Of a stretch of DNA of 64,000 bases, positions 43,970 through 56,500 are shown piece by piece (positions within the stretch are counted from its first letter, which is position 1; every line of letters begins with the position of its first letter). The DNA lies in NCBI GenBank assembly GCA_963989385.1, contig OZ022502.1, positions 13,565,001 to 13,629,000 on the forward strand, given 5' to 3'. The position numbers and the translations under genes were made by a program. The DNA comes from Ctena decussata (lineage: Eukaryota; Mollusca; Bivalvia; Lucinida; Lucinidae). Under the pieces are notes generated by a model that searched no databases, had not been told where the DNA came from, and saw nothing but the letters and a program-made list of their open reading frames with translations.

Positions 43970-44520
43970 AACCAGTTACGATGATGTCAAATAATCAATT
44001 TCAATTTTTGGAAGTCAATTTTACTCTAAATATATATATATATATCCAAGTAAATTGACACTATAAGCAAAATTTTACAACGGATGCCTAAATCCGAAGT
44101 ATTGATTACTGGCCCCACCCTGGGGCTAATATATCCCCTGTCAAAGCAATTCCGACATAAATATCATGAATCAAATATGAAAAGAAGCTGCCATGGAGTT
44201 ACAGAGATATGAGTAACCAAAACAGTTTTACGAAAAAACTCCCACATAGTGAAAATAAGAAAGTCCTAATTATTGCCACTGGCTCCGTGTATGGGCCTTT
44301 CTGTGAATCTTATATATATATTAAAGGTAATGCCATAAAGATATCATGATACAAATATGAAAAAGGCCTGATATATGGTTACAGAGATAGAAACAATCAA
44401 AAAAGTCTATCGCCAAACTTTAAAGTAAAAGTTGACTAACGGAAGGACGGACGAACAAATAGACTAACGAATAGCTGAATTGACGGAATAACAAATTTTG
44501 TATACCCCTGAAATAATTCG
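43970..44520 (+). repeat. repeat with two diverged ~190-bp units and a GGACGGACG tail
   Basis: ATAAATATCATGAATCAAAT..GAAAAGAAG..GTTACAGAGATAT recurs as AAAGATATCATGATACAAAT..GAAAAAGGC..GTTACAGAGATAG. Near the end GGAAGGACGGACGAAC precedes GTATACCCC. The layout resembles the larger 45104-47554 array: sub-repeats, a GGAC-rich tail, then a short terminal motif. Confidence 0.5.
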
Positions 44521-45103
44521 CATGCCGGGTGTATACTCAGGACTTGCTCAAAAAGAAAAATATAATTACATGATTCAAACATTTACAAGGCAAAGTGATA
44601 TCCCTGGTCTGGAGAAAAGCTATAGGGTCATAAACTGTGATCCCATTTTGTCTCCATATATAATGTCTCTCACGAATTCATTTAGGGGAATAACACAGCT
44701 ACTTTTCATACCAAGATGAGTTACTTTGGTTGGGCCATTAATAGGCCTTAATGCACCTAGTCCTTTTTATGAATCAATTAAAATACCACAATACCAATGA
44801 CTATGTCAATACCAAATATAATATTGTCTCACCAGACTGCGTCCTTGTGAAACTACCATGATGTCCAATGGCGTATAGATGTTCAGTTGAAAGTTTTCCG
44901 TTTTAGGTAAGGCTGAATATAACATCTTGCTCAGCAGCATATGTTGTTATTGTCGAGTAGACAATTTATATAGTGCTTAGCCCATATTTCATTTGAGAAA
45001 TTGGAAAACTCAGTATCAAAGCCCAGTAGTAGTTTATTACATTGTATGTAAGAAAAAAAAACAACAAAAACACAATTAACTAGAAAATGTGTTTGTAAAA
45101 CAC

Positions 45104-47554
45104 TATGCCCCCAACTATATGCCTGACCCTAACAAGGTAAGTTAAAAATATATAGGTCTGCTAATTTTTTTATAGTCTATTCATCTATGAATTATCAAGG
45201 CTCCAGCAGCTATGGTTCTTGAGAAACAGAAAATCCCTACAATGTTTTATACAAATAAGTAATGGGGCAAAACTGTCAATAACGAATACAATATAACGTA
45301 ATCCTCATCAAAATGATTGACACATCAAATACTATCTGTATACCAAAAATCAGGTCTCTATGTCAAATGGTTCAAAAGTTGAAAAAATGCCAAAGTTTAC
45401 AAAGGGGCATAATTCAGTCAAATGTTTATGAAATCAGCCCAAAAGTTAATCAGGTGATCTACATCTTAGCCCCTAGCTGTATGCCAAGTATGAGCATTCT
45501 AACTCCAACGGTTCTCCCAGGATTTTGGGAACAAACTTTCATTTAATTTTTGGAAAAGGGGCATAACTCTGTAAGTACAAGGCCAACAGAAAAAAATACC
45601 CGTCTGGTAATTATTTATGGTCTATTCACCTATGAATTATCAAGGTTCCAGCAGCTATGGTTCTTGAGAAATAGACCATCCCTACACTGTTTTGCACAAA
45701 TAAGAAAAGGGCCATAACTCTGTCAATAATGAATATAACATAAAGTAACCATCATCAAAATGATCGACACATCAAATATTATCTGTATACCAAAAATCAA
45801 GTCTCTAGGTCAAATGGTTCAAAAGTTGGAAAAATGCCAAAGTTAACCAAGGGGCATAATTCAGTCAAAAGTTTACGAAATCAGCCGAAAAGTTAACCAG
45901 GTGATCCACACCATAGCCCCTAGCTGTATGCCAAATATGAGCATCTTAGCTTCAATGGTTCTCCCAGGATTTTGGGAACAAACTTTCATTTAATTTTTCG
46001 AAAAGGGGCATAACTCTGTAAGTGCAAGGCCGACTAACAAGAAAAAAAATATGGGTCTGCTTATTTTTCATGCTCTATTCACCTTTTAAATATCAAGGCC
46101 CCAGCAAATACTGTTCTTTTGAAACAGACCACCCATTATTATGCTTTATACATATGAGAAAAGGGAAATAACTCTGTTAATAGTGGATGCATTATAATGC
46201 AACCAACATCAGAATGATCAGCACATCAAATACTAGTAGTATACCAAAAATTAGGGTTCTAGGTCAAACGGTTCAAAAGTTGGAAAAATGCCAAATTCAA
46301 CAAAGGAGCATAATTCAGTCATTTGTTGATGGAATTATCCCAAAAGTTACCTTAGCCCTAAGCAATGTATTAAATATGAGCATCCTAGCTCAAACGGTAT
46401 TCCCAGGATTTTGGGAACAAACTTTCACATAATTTTTCAAAAAAGGGGCATAATTCTGTAAGTACATGGCAGACAGAAAAGAAAAAAAATAAAGGTCTGC
46501 TTATTTTTCATGCTCTAGCCACCTTTCAAATATCAAAGCCCCAGCAAATACTGTTCTTGAGAAACAGACCACCCATTTTCATGCTTTATACAGATGAGAA
46601 AAGGGAAATAACTCTGTTAAAAGTGGATGCATCATAACGCAACCAACATCAGAATGATCAGCATATCAAATACTAGTAGTATACTAAAAATGAGGGATCT
46701 AGGTCAAACGGTTCAAAAGTTGAAAAAATGCCAAATTGAACAAAGGGGCATAATTCAGTCAGTTTTTGACGGAATTATCCCAAAAGTTAATCAGGTGATC
46801 TACACCTTAGCCCTAAGCAATATACCAAATATGAGCATCCTAGCTCAAACGGTATTCCCAGGATTTTGGGAACAAACTTTCACATAATTTTTCAAAAAAG
46901 GGGCATAATTCTGTAAGTACATGGCAGACGGAAAAGAAAAAAAAATAAGGGTCTGCTTATTTTTCATGCTGTATCCACCTTTTAAATATCAAAGCCCCAG
47001 CAAATACTGCTCTTGAGAAACAGACCACCCATTATTATGCTTTATACAGATGAGAAAAGGGAAATAACTCTGTTAAAAGTGGATGCATCATAACGCAATT
47101 AACATCAGAATGATCAGCACATCAAATACTAGTAGTTTACCAAAAATTAGAGTTGGAAAAATGCCAAATTCAACAAAGGGGCACAATTCAGTCATTTTTA
47201 GACAGAATTCGCCCAACAGTTAATCAGGTGATCTACACCTTAGCCCCTATCAGTTCCCAAAATATGAGCATCCTAGCTCAAACAGTTGTCCCAGGATTTT
47301 CGAACAAACTTTCGTTTATTTTTTTTGAAAAAGGGGCATAACTCTGCAAGTACAAGGCTGATTTACAAGAAAAAAAATACGCTCCTCTAGTTTTTGATAG
47401 TCTACCCACCTATGAAATATCAAGGCTCAGCAGTTACGGTTCTTGAGAAAATGAGGCGTTACGTACGGACGGACGGAAGGACGGACGGACGGATGGACGG
47501 ACGGTCAGGCCCAAACCAATATGCCCCCTCAACTTCTTCGAAGTTGGGGGCATA
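45104..47554 (+). mobile_element. 2.45-kb element with five ~445-bp tandem units and TATGCCCCCAACT ends
   Basis: TATGCCCCCAACT at the left and AAGTTGGGGGCATA at the right are inverted ends. The right end also forms a hairpin (47519-47554). AGGGGCATAACTCTGTAAGT recurs at about 45556, 46005, 46441 (ATAATTCTG), 46898 and 47331, giving spacings of ~435-457 bp. Each unit also has a second GGGGCATAATTCAGTC. A GGAC/GGAT run (47466-47505) precedes the right end. The units hold partly conserved 77-86-codon frames, but unit lengths are not multiples of three and unit 2 has an early stop, so coding is not supported. Confidence 0.75.
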
Positions 47555-47559
47555 AAAAT

Positions 47560-48230
47560 GGAGTTTTCATGTATTCTCGGCTAAAAGTCTAGCTTAAAAA
47601 GTTTAGAATGTAGTCTTGTAGTCTGAAAATTGCAGCAAGGCCATTAACATCCCGCGATCGAACGCTGACGCCAATTATTGCGTTGCAGTTACTTTTGTAC
47701 AAGACAAGAGGCCCAGTTGACTCTCACATGTTGCGCCATTTTCAGCCGCCGATTTCTTGTGATTTATTTATCAGAATGGTATATAGGCTCATTTTCTAGT
47801 TCGTAACCCAAATTATACCCTGTACACAGACTGAACAAGACTACATTTACAACAATTATGCGAACTTTCTATGAAAAAAAGCTTTTTGATGTATGAGTTG
47901 ACGTGTAGTTCAGAAAATCATTATTGCAAATAATAGCATAAAAGAAAAAGAAAATATGACTGAATTTTATTTTACCTCGTAAAATACTGCTTGTGGTGTT
48001 TATTCGACATTTATCCATCAAGTGTTTGGTTTTAATCTGCTTTATAACTCGAATATTCGCATGTGGTAAATGAAAATTACAATTATGGAATTTAAAGACG
48101 AAAGAATAGGATATATCCGGACCTAATTTTATGTCCACACTTTAGATAGGAATATGACTGACTTTCAAGGTTTATCGACCAATTGACGAACGGAATATGA
48201 GGCGAATAGATTTGCAATGTGCTCAGTGTA
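47560..48230. other. no gene seen
   Basis: No recognisable coding or repeat structure. Confidence 0.35.
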
Positions 48231-48234
48231 TTTC

Positions 48235-48410
48235 AGTTTGGTAAAGTTAGGGGTTTTGTGACCACTTACGTGGGAAACAGCTGCTCATATTGCTCTACGA
48301 TCGTGTTGTTTTATAGTGTTGTTTACCTTATGTTACTATTTTCCCGTTTGGCGCCGTTGATGGGATATGGAATTTGATTGTTTTCAATTCCTGTCTATTA
48401 ACTTTGCACA
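48235..48410 (+). repeat. dispersed repeat family, copy 3
   Basis: GTAAAGTTAGG, TTTTGTGACCACTTACGTGG, GAAACAGCTGCT and GGGATATGGAATTTGATTG are colinear with 40060-40190. Confidence 0.45.
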
Positions 48411-48961
48411 CTGCTATTAAAATTTAGAGTTAGTAATATGGGTTTGATGAAGAGACCCATTTCCGGTAAACAAATGGAGTATAGACGATTTTTTTTCATC
48501 AAAATACAAATTGAACCTCAATGTGGATCAATGTGAGCATTGCGTTTTATTTTATTGCTGGACGCCTTTACTTTCTTATCAAACTTCTCAATAAGACTCA
48601 CTGCACACATATTTTCGTGTGTCACTCATGACGCATTACGTGCATTTTAATCGCAGACGCGTTTTCTAACCCGATTGTTTCATCTCTATTACGGTCCACG
48701 ATGTTGTCTTTGCTATATCATTTTGTTTACATATATCTTTTCCAATGCAAACTATCCAATAAATTGGATCGCGCGGTTTTAGTCTTATGATATTGAAAAA
48801 ATATAATGCACTGTTCGACCATGGAATTCGTAGACTTTCAGTATCATTAGATATATTAAATGGGTGTTGATTCTCATTCATGAATGCCAAAATAACATGG
48901 ACTCAGATATTCGGTTAACCGGTACGGAACACACAAATATTTTGTAGCTGGCCGTCATTTT

Positions 48962-49198
48962 CAGCCGAGACAAGACAAAACTAACAAAGTGGCATGTACG
49001 CCAAGCGAAAATTCAGATCAGCCTGGGTATCAACCCTATCTGATCAGAGTCTTTGCTGTGCGCTTAAAGGATAGCTAAGGGTCTAAGCTACCTCCACGCG
49101 GACAGTGAAGACTGATTATATTGGGCGGATGCCCAGGCCGATCTTAGTCTTGGCTGGGCGCGCATGCCACTTTGTTGGTTTTGTCATGTCACGGCTCA
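48962..49198. mobile_element. palindromic MITE GAGCCGCGACACG, diverged copy
   Basis: CAGCCGAGACAAGACAAAAC left and TTTTGTCATGTCACGGCTC right. The arms contain GGCATGTACGCC in place of the consensus GTTGTGCGCC, a subfamily shared with 31688 and 58833. Confidence 0.8.
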
Positions 49199-49857
49199 TA
49201 TATATACTTGCATGTGGACTAATTAACAAGCCAGAGTTGTTCTAATAGACCTGATGAACAACATCAATCTATTGATTCAGTGACCTAACTGTCTTCATCG
49301 AAATGAAAAAGTGGTAGACAATTTGTCAAAACTATCCAGCAATAACTACTTTCGGAAATAATTTTCCGATGTAGTCAATAATAATCATAACTAAGAACTC
49401 TGCATACAAGGAGTCATCAAAAACAGACTTGTAAATAAGCTACGATATAATAGGCAACTGGCAAAACTATCAGAATTTTTAATGTATCTTTTCAGACCAT
49501 CCTGTGGATGGGTTGGCAACATGACTCATGTGACCTTTCTTAGATTATTCGTGATATACCGTTGTGAAAAAGATATTGTTTGGGTATTAAGTGTGCTTCA
49601 ATCAAATGGAATCTTTTTGGTTTGTTTCACTTCGGTTTCGTCCAAATCCCATAACGATGTTTCCCAGGAAACTCAGTAGTGGAACAAGTGCGTAAGGTGC
49701 GCCTCCTGGCACAGAGTCCGTCCAGCTGAACCGGAATCTAATGGCTGATAATTGAATTCTGAGAAACAAATTTATTCAGGTGAAATACAAACGTAGTATT
49801 TTTTTTATAAATGCAGCTGCAGCTTAGTTCATAGAATACATGTGTGGTACTTCTTAA

Positions 49858-51509
49858 GGTGAGGTGGGAGTAATTGACAAAACACATGATTTTATTCATA
49901 CTCCCCAATATTGTATATTTTTGGTCCCTCTTTCAGAAAATGCAATAAAAAAGAGGGGTCGCCGATGTCATTTTCAAGATATCTGACCTCGAAAACGTCA
50001 AATTTTCCACTTTTTCGACCTGACGTTATAATGGCGTTCTATGGAAAGCGCACTTTTTTCGCTCGTCACTCTTGGATAAAAACCGTCATTCTGAGAAAAC
50101 GAAACACATTTTTTTCTTCAAAAACTAACACAATATGGCCAAATAATAGAAGGTTATATTAAAACAATAAAAATAGTAGGTCGCCGACTTAACTTTCGAG
50201 CTAATGTGCATAAAATGCCCAGCTTGCCGTCTCTTTACAGTGAAATTTTAGCGTTGCGCATGGTGACGTTAACTACTTAACTTTTCGCGCCACATATCAA
50301 CTATCACTTTTTGTCGGCTACCGGCAAAATTTGTCTGGGACTTTCATTACTTGATTGAACTCGTACGGAAAGTGCAGGATGAAGGCAGATGTAATACTTT
50401 TCTCTCAATCTTTAAATAAGCCCTCTTGACTAACTAGCTTTTAATTAAAAAAAATCGAAAATATTGCCATTATGTCCTCCGATACAGCTGACACGCACCC
50501 GAGTTGACAAACTCTCAGAAAAAACTTTAGGGCGGGCTTCCACGTGTTATCACATTAAAACAATTCCCTTGTCCACTTGTCGTTTGCACAGTGTAGGCGA
50601 GTCAAGTTTTCCAATTCCTGACCCGACCCAAGTAAGAACCTATAATATTCTGCACTATATAACCTAGCGTTCCAACTACTGGACTTCGGCGACTTCTCTC
50701 TCTCTCTGTCTCTCTCTCTCTGTCTCTCTCTCTCTCTGTCTCTCTTAAACGTAGTAGGCAGCTTGGATTCACTTTTCTTTAAATTAGTGTCCAGGAGATA
50801 CAATAAAACGACTCTGATATACACTTGAAACAGAAAGAAGAAACAAAAGAGAGAAAAGTGAAAAAAGTCAAGGAAAAAGAAACACCACGTTGTTTTTAGC
50901 TTATTGACAGAACAGATCGTTGAATAATCGTATCAACGTCGATAAAAGATTCTGACGACATTGCATCGACGTTGATATGGCTGCCTTGCGTTGTTCAATT
51001 GATAGGGACAGTCTAAGATTTTTAATACAACTGAAATTTGGCATATTTGTTGCTGATTAATGTTTTAGGCTTAATGTTGGTGGTATGAAAACAAATGTCT
51101 TTGGCTGCTACCATGTTAACTGTAACATTAGTGGTCGAAGTGTCGGCAATGATCCACTACTCATTGTACGATTCTGAGGCATTTTTGTCGTATGTTGAGT
51201 TGCAATAAAATAATTGCAACTCAACAGCTGCGAACTCCGTCTAATAGACTAAGAAACTGTCAGCTTTCCCGCAAGTAGTCTTCCGCACGGAGAACTAACT
51301 ATACTTTCTTCAGTTTCTTCTCTATGGCACTTTCTATTTGTCTTTAAAATTCACCCAGCACTCGGCCTCCTTGCATTTTGTGAGCTAGCATGTAGTGACG
51401 GTTAGCGTTGTAGCCATCTTGTTTTTCTCAAACGGAACGTTTGCCGTCATTACGTCACGTAGCGACAGAAACTGCCGTACGGCGGCGCTGAATTACTTCC
51501 ACCTCGCGG
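49858..51509. mobile_element. TTAA-flanked DNA element, copy A
   Basis: Starts GGTGAGGTGGGAGTAATT directly after TTAA (49854-49857). It ends with AATTACTTCCACCTCGCGG, a partly decayed inverted copy followed by TAAA instead of TTAA. The interior has colinear blocks shared with copy B, including the CT microsatellite at 50694-50744. TTAA targets are typical of piggyBac-type elements, but no transposase is present. Confidence 0.75.
50694..50745. repeat. (CT)n microsatellite inside element A
   Basis: TC run with GTC interruptions. A shorter run lies at the same relative place in copy B (52352-52367). Confidence 0.9.
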
Positions 51510-51526
51510 TAAAACATCTGCATTAA

Positions 51527-53509
51527 GGTGAGGTGGGAGTAATTGACAAAACACATGATTTTATTCATACTTCCTTATATTGTACATTTTCAATCCCTCT
51601 TTCAGAAAATGTAATAAAAAAGGGGGGTCGCCGATGTCGTTTTCAAGATATCTGACCTCGAAAACGTCAATGTTTCCACTTTTTCGACCCGACGTTATAA
51701 TGGCGTTCTATGGAAAATGCACTTTTTTGCTTGAAACTCTTGGATAAAAACCTTCATTCTGAGAAAACAAAACACATTTTTTTCTTCAAAAACTAACACA
51801 GTATGGCCCAATGATAGAAGTTTACATTAAAGCAATAAAAATAGTAGGTCGCCGACTTAACTTTCGAGTTAAAATGCATTAAATGCCCGGCCTGCCGTCT
51901 CTTTAGACTGAAATGTTGACGTTGCGCATGGTGACGTTAACGTTACTTAACTTTTCGCGCCACATATCAACTATCGCTTTTTTTGTAGGCTACCGGCAAA
52001 ATTTGTCTGGAACTTTCATCACTCAAGATTGTCATTGTCTGGAAAGTGCAGGATGAAGGCAGTTGTAATACGTTTCTCTCAATCTCTGCATAAGCCGTCT
52101 TAACTAAGTATTTTCAATTTAAAAAAAAAATAAATAAAACAATCGAAAGCATTGCCATTATGCCCTCTCATACAGTTGACGGACATTCGAGTTGGAGCGG
52201 GTTTCCACGTGTTATGACATTTGAACAATTTCCTTGTCCACTTGGCTTTTGTACAGTGTAAGCGAGTTTTCCAGTTCCTGACCCGACCCAAGAAAGAGCC
52301 TATAATATTCTGCACTATGACCTAGCGTTCCAACGACTGGACTTCGGCGACTCTCTCTCTCTCTCTTAGTTACCAGGATATACTTTGAAAAAATAAGAAA
52401 TGAAAAACAAATGAAAGAAAGACAAGGAAAAAGAAACGCCTCATTGTTTTTAGCTTATTGACAGAACAGACCTTTGAATTATTGTATCAACGTCAATAAA
52501 AAATTCTGACGACATTGCGTCGACGTTGATAAGGCTGCCTGGCGTTGTTCGAATGCTAGGGACAGTCTAAGGATTTTTTATATAACTGAAATTTGGCTTA
52601 GCTTTCACTGATTAGTATTTTAAGTGTGGGTGGTATGATAACGACTGTCTATGGCTGCTTTTTGATTGATTGATTGATTTGTTGTTTTACATCCACGGTA
52701 AACAGATATGGTCATGTCGGGACGGTCAGTTAACCCAACCACACTATTCCTGGACAGGCTTAGACCCCCTAAGCGGTTAACCAGTACTAAATGCACATAC
52801 TTTCGCCAGTAACTGACAACTGCCGTTCTTGAATCAGCGGCAGGAGAAACGGAAGTATGTGGCCAGACTGGGTATCGAACCCAGGACCTCTGACTTTTGA
52901 ATCAGGTGCCCTACTAACTGCGCTACGCGGCTCGGCTCTTCTGTGGCTGCTACCATGTTAACTGTTATGTACGTGGTGGAAGTGAAGACAATGATCTGAC
53001 TATTCATTGTACGATTCTGGATTCAATTTCACGAGGCTTTGTTATTGCAACTCACCAGCTGCGAACTCCGTCTAACAAGCTGATGAGAAACTGCCAGAGA
53101 ACAGCTTTCTCCCCACGGAAAACTAGCTATATTTTTTTTTTCAGTTTTTTTTTCTACGGCACTTTCTATTTCCTTTTCTTGTATGAAATGTGTAATAAAA
53201 TTATTGCAACTCAATAGCTGCGAACGTCTAATAAACTGTTAAGAAACTGTCAGCTATCCCGCAAGTAGTCTTCCGGAAAGCTAAATCTTTTTTTTTTTTT
53301 TTCAGTTTATCCTCTGCGGCCCTTTCTATTTCCTTTAAATTTCGCCCGGCACTCAGCTTCCTTGCATTTTGTGAGCAGACCATGAAATGATCACAGAAGT
53401 GGCTAACGTTGACGCCATCTTGTTTTTATCAAACGGAACGTTCGACGTCATTACGTAACGTAGTGACAGAAACTGCCGCACGGCGGCGCTGAATTACTCC
53501 CACCTCACC
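51527..53509. mobile_element. TTAA-flanked DNA element, copy B
   Basis: GGTGAGGTGGGAGTAATT at the left and AATTACTCCCACCTCACC at the right are perfect inverted copies. TTAA flanks it on both sides (51523-51526 and 53510-53513). It follows copy A by only 17 bp in the same orientation. It is longer than copy A because of a SINE insertion (52660-52939) and a partial internal duplication around 53190-53330 (CAACTC.A.AGCTGCGAAC). Confidence 0.82.
52660..52939 (-). mobile_element. tRNA-derived SINE with TGAT tail and TSD
   Basis: On the minus strand a tRNA-like head (GCCGCGTAGCGCAGTTAGTA, anticodon-arm-like CTGATTCAAAAGTCAG, B box GGTTCGATACC) is followed by a ~200-bp body. It ends in an (AATC)n tail (52661-52680). 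The 12-bp direct repeats TCTATGGCTGCT (52648-52659) and TCTGTGGCTGCT (52940-52951) are the target duplication. The corresponding site in copy A is uninterrupted, so the insertion is defined precisely. Confidence 0.85.
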
Positions 53510-53516
53510 TTAAAAC

Positions 53517-56500
53517 ACTACTTTATATGAAATTAACAGCAATCTGAATAAACATATTTAGGCCACAGACCTCTGTGATTTACAAATTATTAACAAACTA
53601 TATCACTAGAAGTAATCGTTACCGACGAATTCTCTAATTTGAACCTGTTCTGTGAGTTTGCAGACAAAGTTTTTTAGTGGTCCCTGATAATAGCAATGAG
53701 ATAACAATCATGAAACTAATCAATCATCCTGTTTACCATGTATTATTTAGTGTGCAGGTAGCAATGTGATAACAACCATGTATTATTAAGTATGCAGGTA
53801 GCAAGGTGATAACAACCATGTACTATTTAGTATGTAAATTCGTTTGATGTAGCCAAACCCCTGTTACTTTGTCTAGTAAATATAAAGGCATTCTCATTAC
53901 AAATTGTAGTGCTACTCAAACAGCAGTGTGATTTTAAGATCTATTTAGTACTCATTGAGATACAGAGAATGCGCGCAAATCATTGGTTGATATTAGATCA
54001 GCAAAAAGCAAAGTTGTGTTGCCATGCTCATTAATCCTAAACCATGATTCACAGACAAGCATGACATCAATACAACACATGATCTTCAGCTAACCACTGA
54101 CAATTTCTTTCCAATTCGGTTAGTAAGGCTATATTTTCTAGGGCACTAAATTACAACAGGTACCTTCTGGCAAGGCGAGACTCGACATGCATGTACAAGC
54201 ACAGCTTCGTCGAGTGCTTGGCCTGGTAAAATGAAGCAGATTTGTATTGCAGAGAGCATCTGGATAGCAAAGAGTAAGTTTGTCATTTGTGTATTATATT
54301 TGATCGGCACTGACATTTTGGGTTTCACATTTATATTTATATCTGGTTGGATATCGGCAGTGCAACAACCCATCACTGCCATGTACCATCTACAGGCAAT
54401 TGCAAAGATTAAAGGGCATCATATATTAGTGGGTTTATTGTCGTCCCTGCTTCAAAATTCAAGCTGTGCAGTTAATTGTTATTAAAGGAATAATACTTAT
54501 ATAATTTGAAAAAAAATCATAGCAATTAAATAATCTGCATTCATATCTTTTTGATTTAGTGTACTTTTGAGACAAAATGAGATTGTTACACTCAATTGTA
54601 GTTTTAGACAGCTGGCACAAAGTGACGGATCAACTGTCAAGCAAGTATTGTTTACCTGCTTGCGAAGAAGAAAAACAGGGATGATATATTCTGATTTCTG
54701 TATATACAAGTCCAACTTATTCATTCATTTGGAAAATCCGATAAATCCGATAATTTTGGAAAGACAACCCAAATTGACAATTTGTACAGGTAATCGCAGG
54801 GATTATCTTACTTGACTCGATTTATTGGCCCACTGTGTGTGCAGCTAATCGATTTTACCTATGGTTTATCACCTTTCCGATAGCGAATTAAAGGCCATTA
54901 TTACTAGAAGTAACAGAGCCTTGACTAATTTGCTTATATCATCGCCACATACGAAATCATTTCTTCTGAAACTTGAATCTCGGTGCTTTGAGAAAAAACA
55001 TCGACCAGCGTATATGAAACAATATTGGCGTAATAAAAACTTTCTTGTATTCTAATGAAGTCTGTTTTATGCTTTTGTTGTAGAAGTGAACAAGACTAAC
55101 GGGTATAATTAAGAACTCTAATATCCATGTATATGCTAATCATGTTGTTCGCAATGCACTTTTCCATCTTTCCTTTAACCCAAAAATGCCTGGCACCCTA
55201 TAAAAGTGACATCAGACGCTGCAGAATGTGGCGTCTCATCGAGTCCGTCACTGTTTGCAGTGACTACAGGAAATTCTCATAAACAGAAAAAGGCCACTAT
55301 GCAGTTATGGGTTCAAGTCAACAACAACAACAAAAAAAAATAATAATTACTTTTCATTTATTTATTTTTTCATATAAAAATCTCTTCCGCATGACAAAGA
55401 AATATAAATTTGTCGTACCATAAACACCCCTTATATTTTGGAATTACATCAGCGAATAGCATAGACTCCGATTAGACTGTTTCTGAAAATCAGCTTGATC
55501 TGAGTCTGCAAAATTTGCCCTTCGGCCAATTCCTCTATAATGCCTGATAAATTCAACTGCCCCAAACTTTTAAGATAATTACAGTACCAGTCCGGATGAG
55601 CGTTTATCAATTTACTCATACTAATCTCTTATCGGGAATCATAATTGTTTATGCGAACAGTGATGGTTCGGATCAGACTGCGTATTTTGCTTCGCTTATC
55701 TGGTTCTTTGCTGATGAGTCTGATCAGTTTGCGCATCAGCATAAGCTTATGATCACAGGTCTTGGTGAATGATATTCTTTGGAATTTTGGAATAATTCCG
55801 ATAGTTATGTATTTACCCAATAAGACATTGCGACCGCGCAAACTAATCAACGACTCAGGTCTTATCAGTTTGTGCAGGCTTATCTGAATAGCTTATAAAC
55901 TGTTGATTTACAACTTGAGCAGATGCGAAAATAGATCAGAAAAAGCTGATGTGCAGGCTGATTATTTTTATTCTTTTCCTGTTCAAACATAGCATATTCA
56001 AATAAAAAAAAACATTATTATTTAAAAGAAGGATAAATAAAATACAATAACAGTTTTGTATATAGTTTTGTTATCAAGCAACGATATTTGCGTTTCTTTA
56101 AGATGTTAAGACTGTCATAATCTGTTGATGACGAATGGTTAATGTCACGCCGTTTATTACATTTGGATATATCAATTATCGGTCATAAAATCCGAGATTA
56201 CCTGGAGCAAGCTGTCATAAATAATAAGGGTATTGCACTAACAGTTAAAGATAGACTGATAGAAAAATAAAGATCAAATATTTAATTTGCAGATTATTTG
56301 TTTGTTTGTTCGCAAAATGATTAGAATATTTCTCAAAACTTTTAAATACAAAGACTGCGCACACTGATCGGTCTCTAATCTGTAAACAAAACTACATAAT
56401 CTAGTAAGGTGTTCTGAAACAGTTTGAGAGGAGGAGCAGGCTGGTCAGATTGTTTGCAGTTACAACACAACGTTTCTCACCAGACTAGTCTTGGTCTGCG

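Noticed and set aside
45313..47341. Repeated ~80-codon frames (MSILAQTVFPGFWEQTF type)
   Set aside because: They recur because the DNA is a tandem array. Unit lengths break the frame between units, one unit has an early stop, and changes are not biased to third positions in any obvious way.
54231..55055. Three consecutive plus-strand frames that might be exons
   Set aside because: No recognised domain. A GTAAGT near 54274 could be a donor, but no matching acceptor and phase were found.
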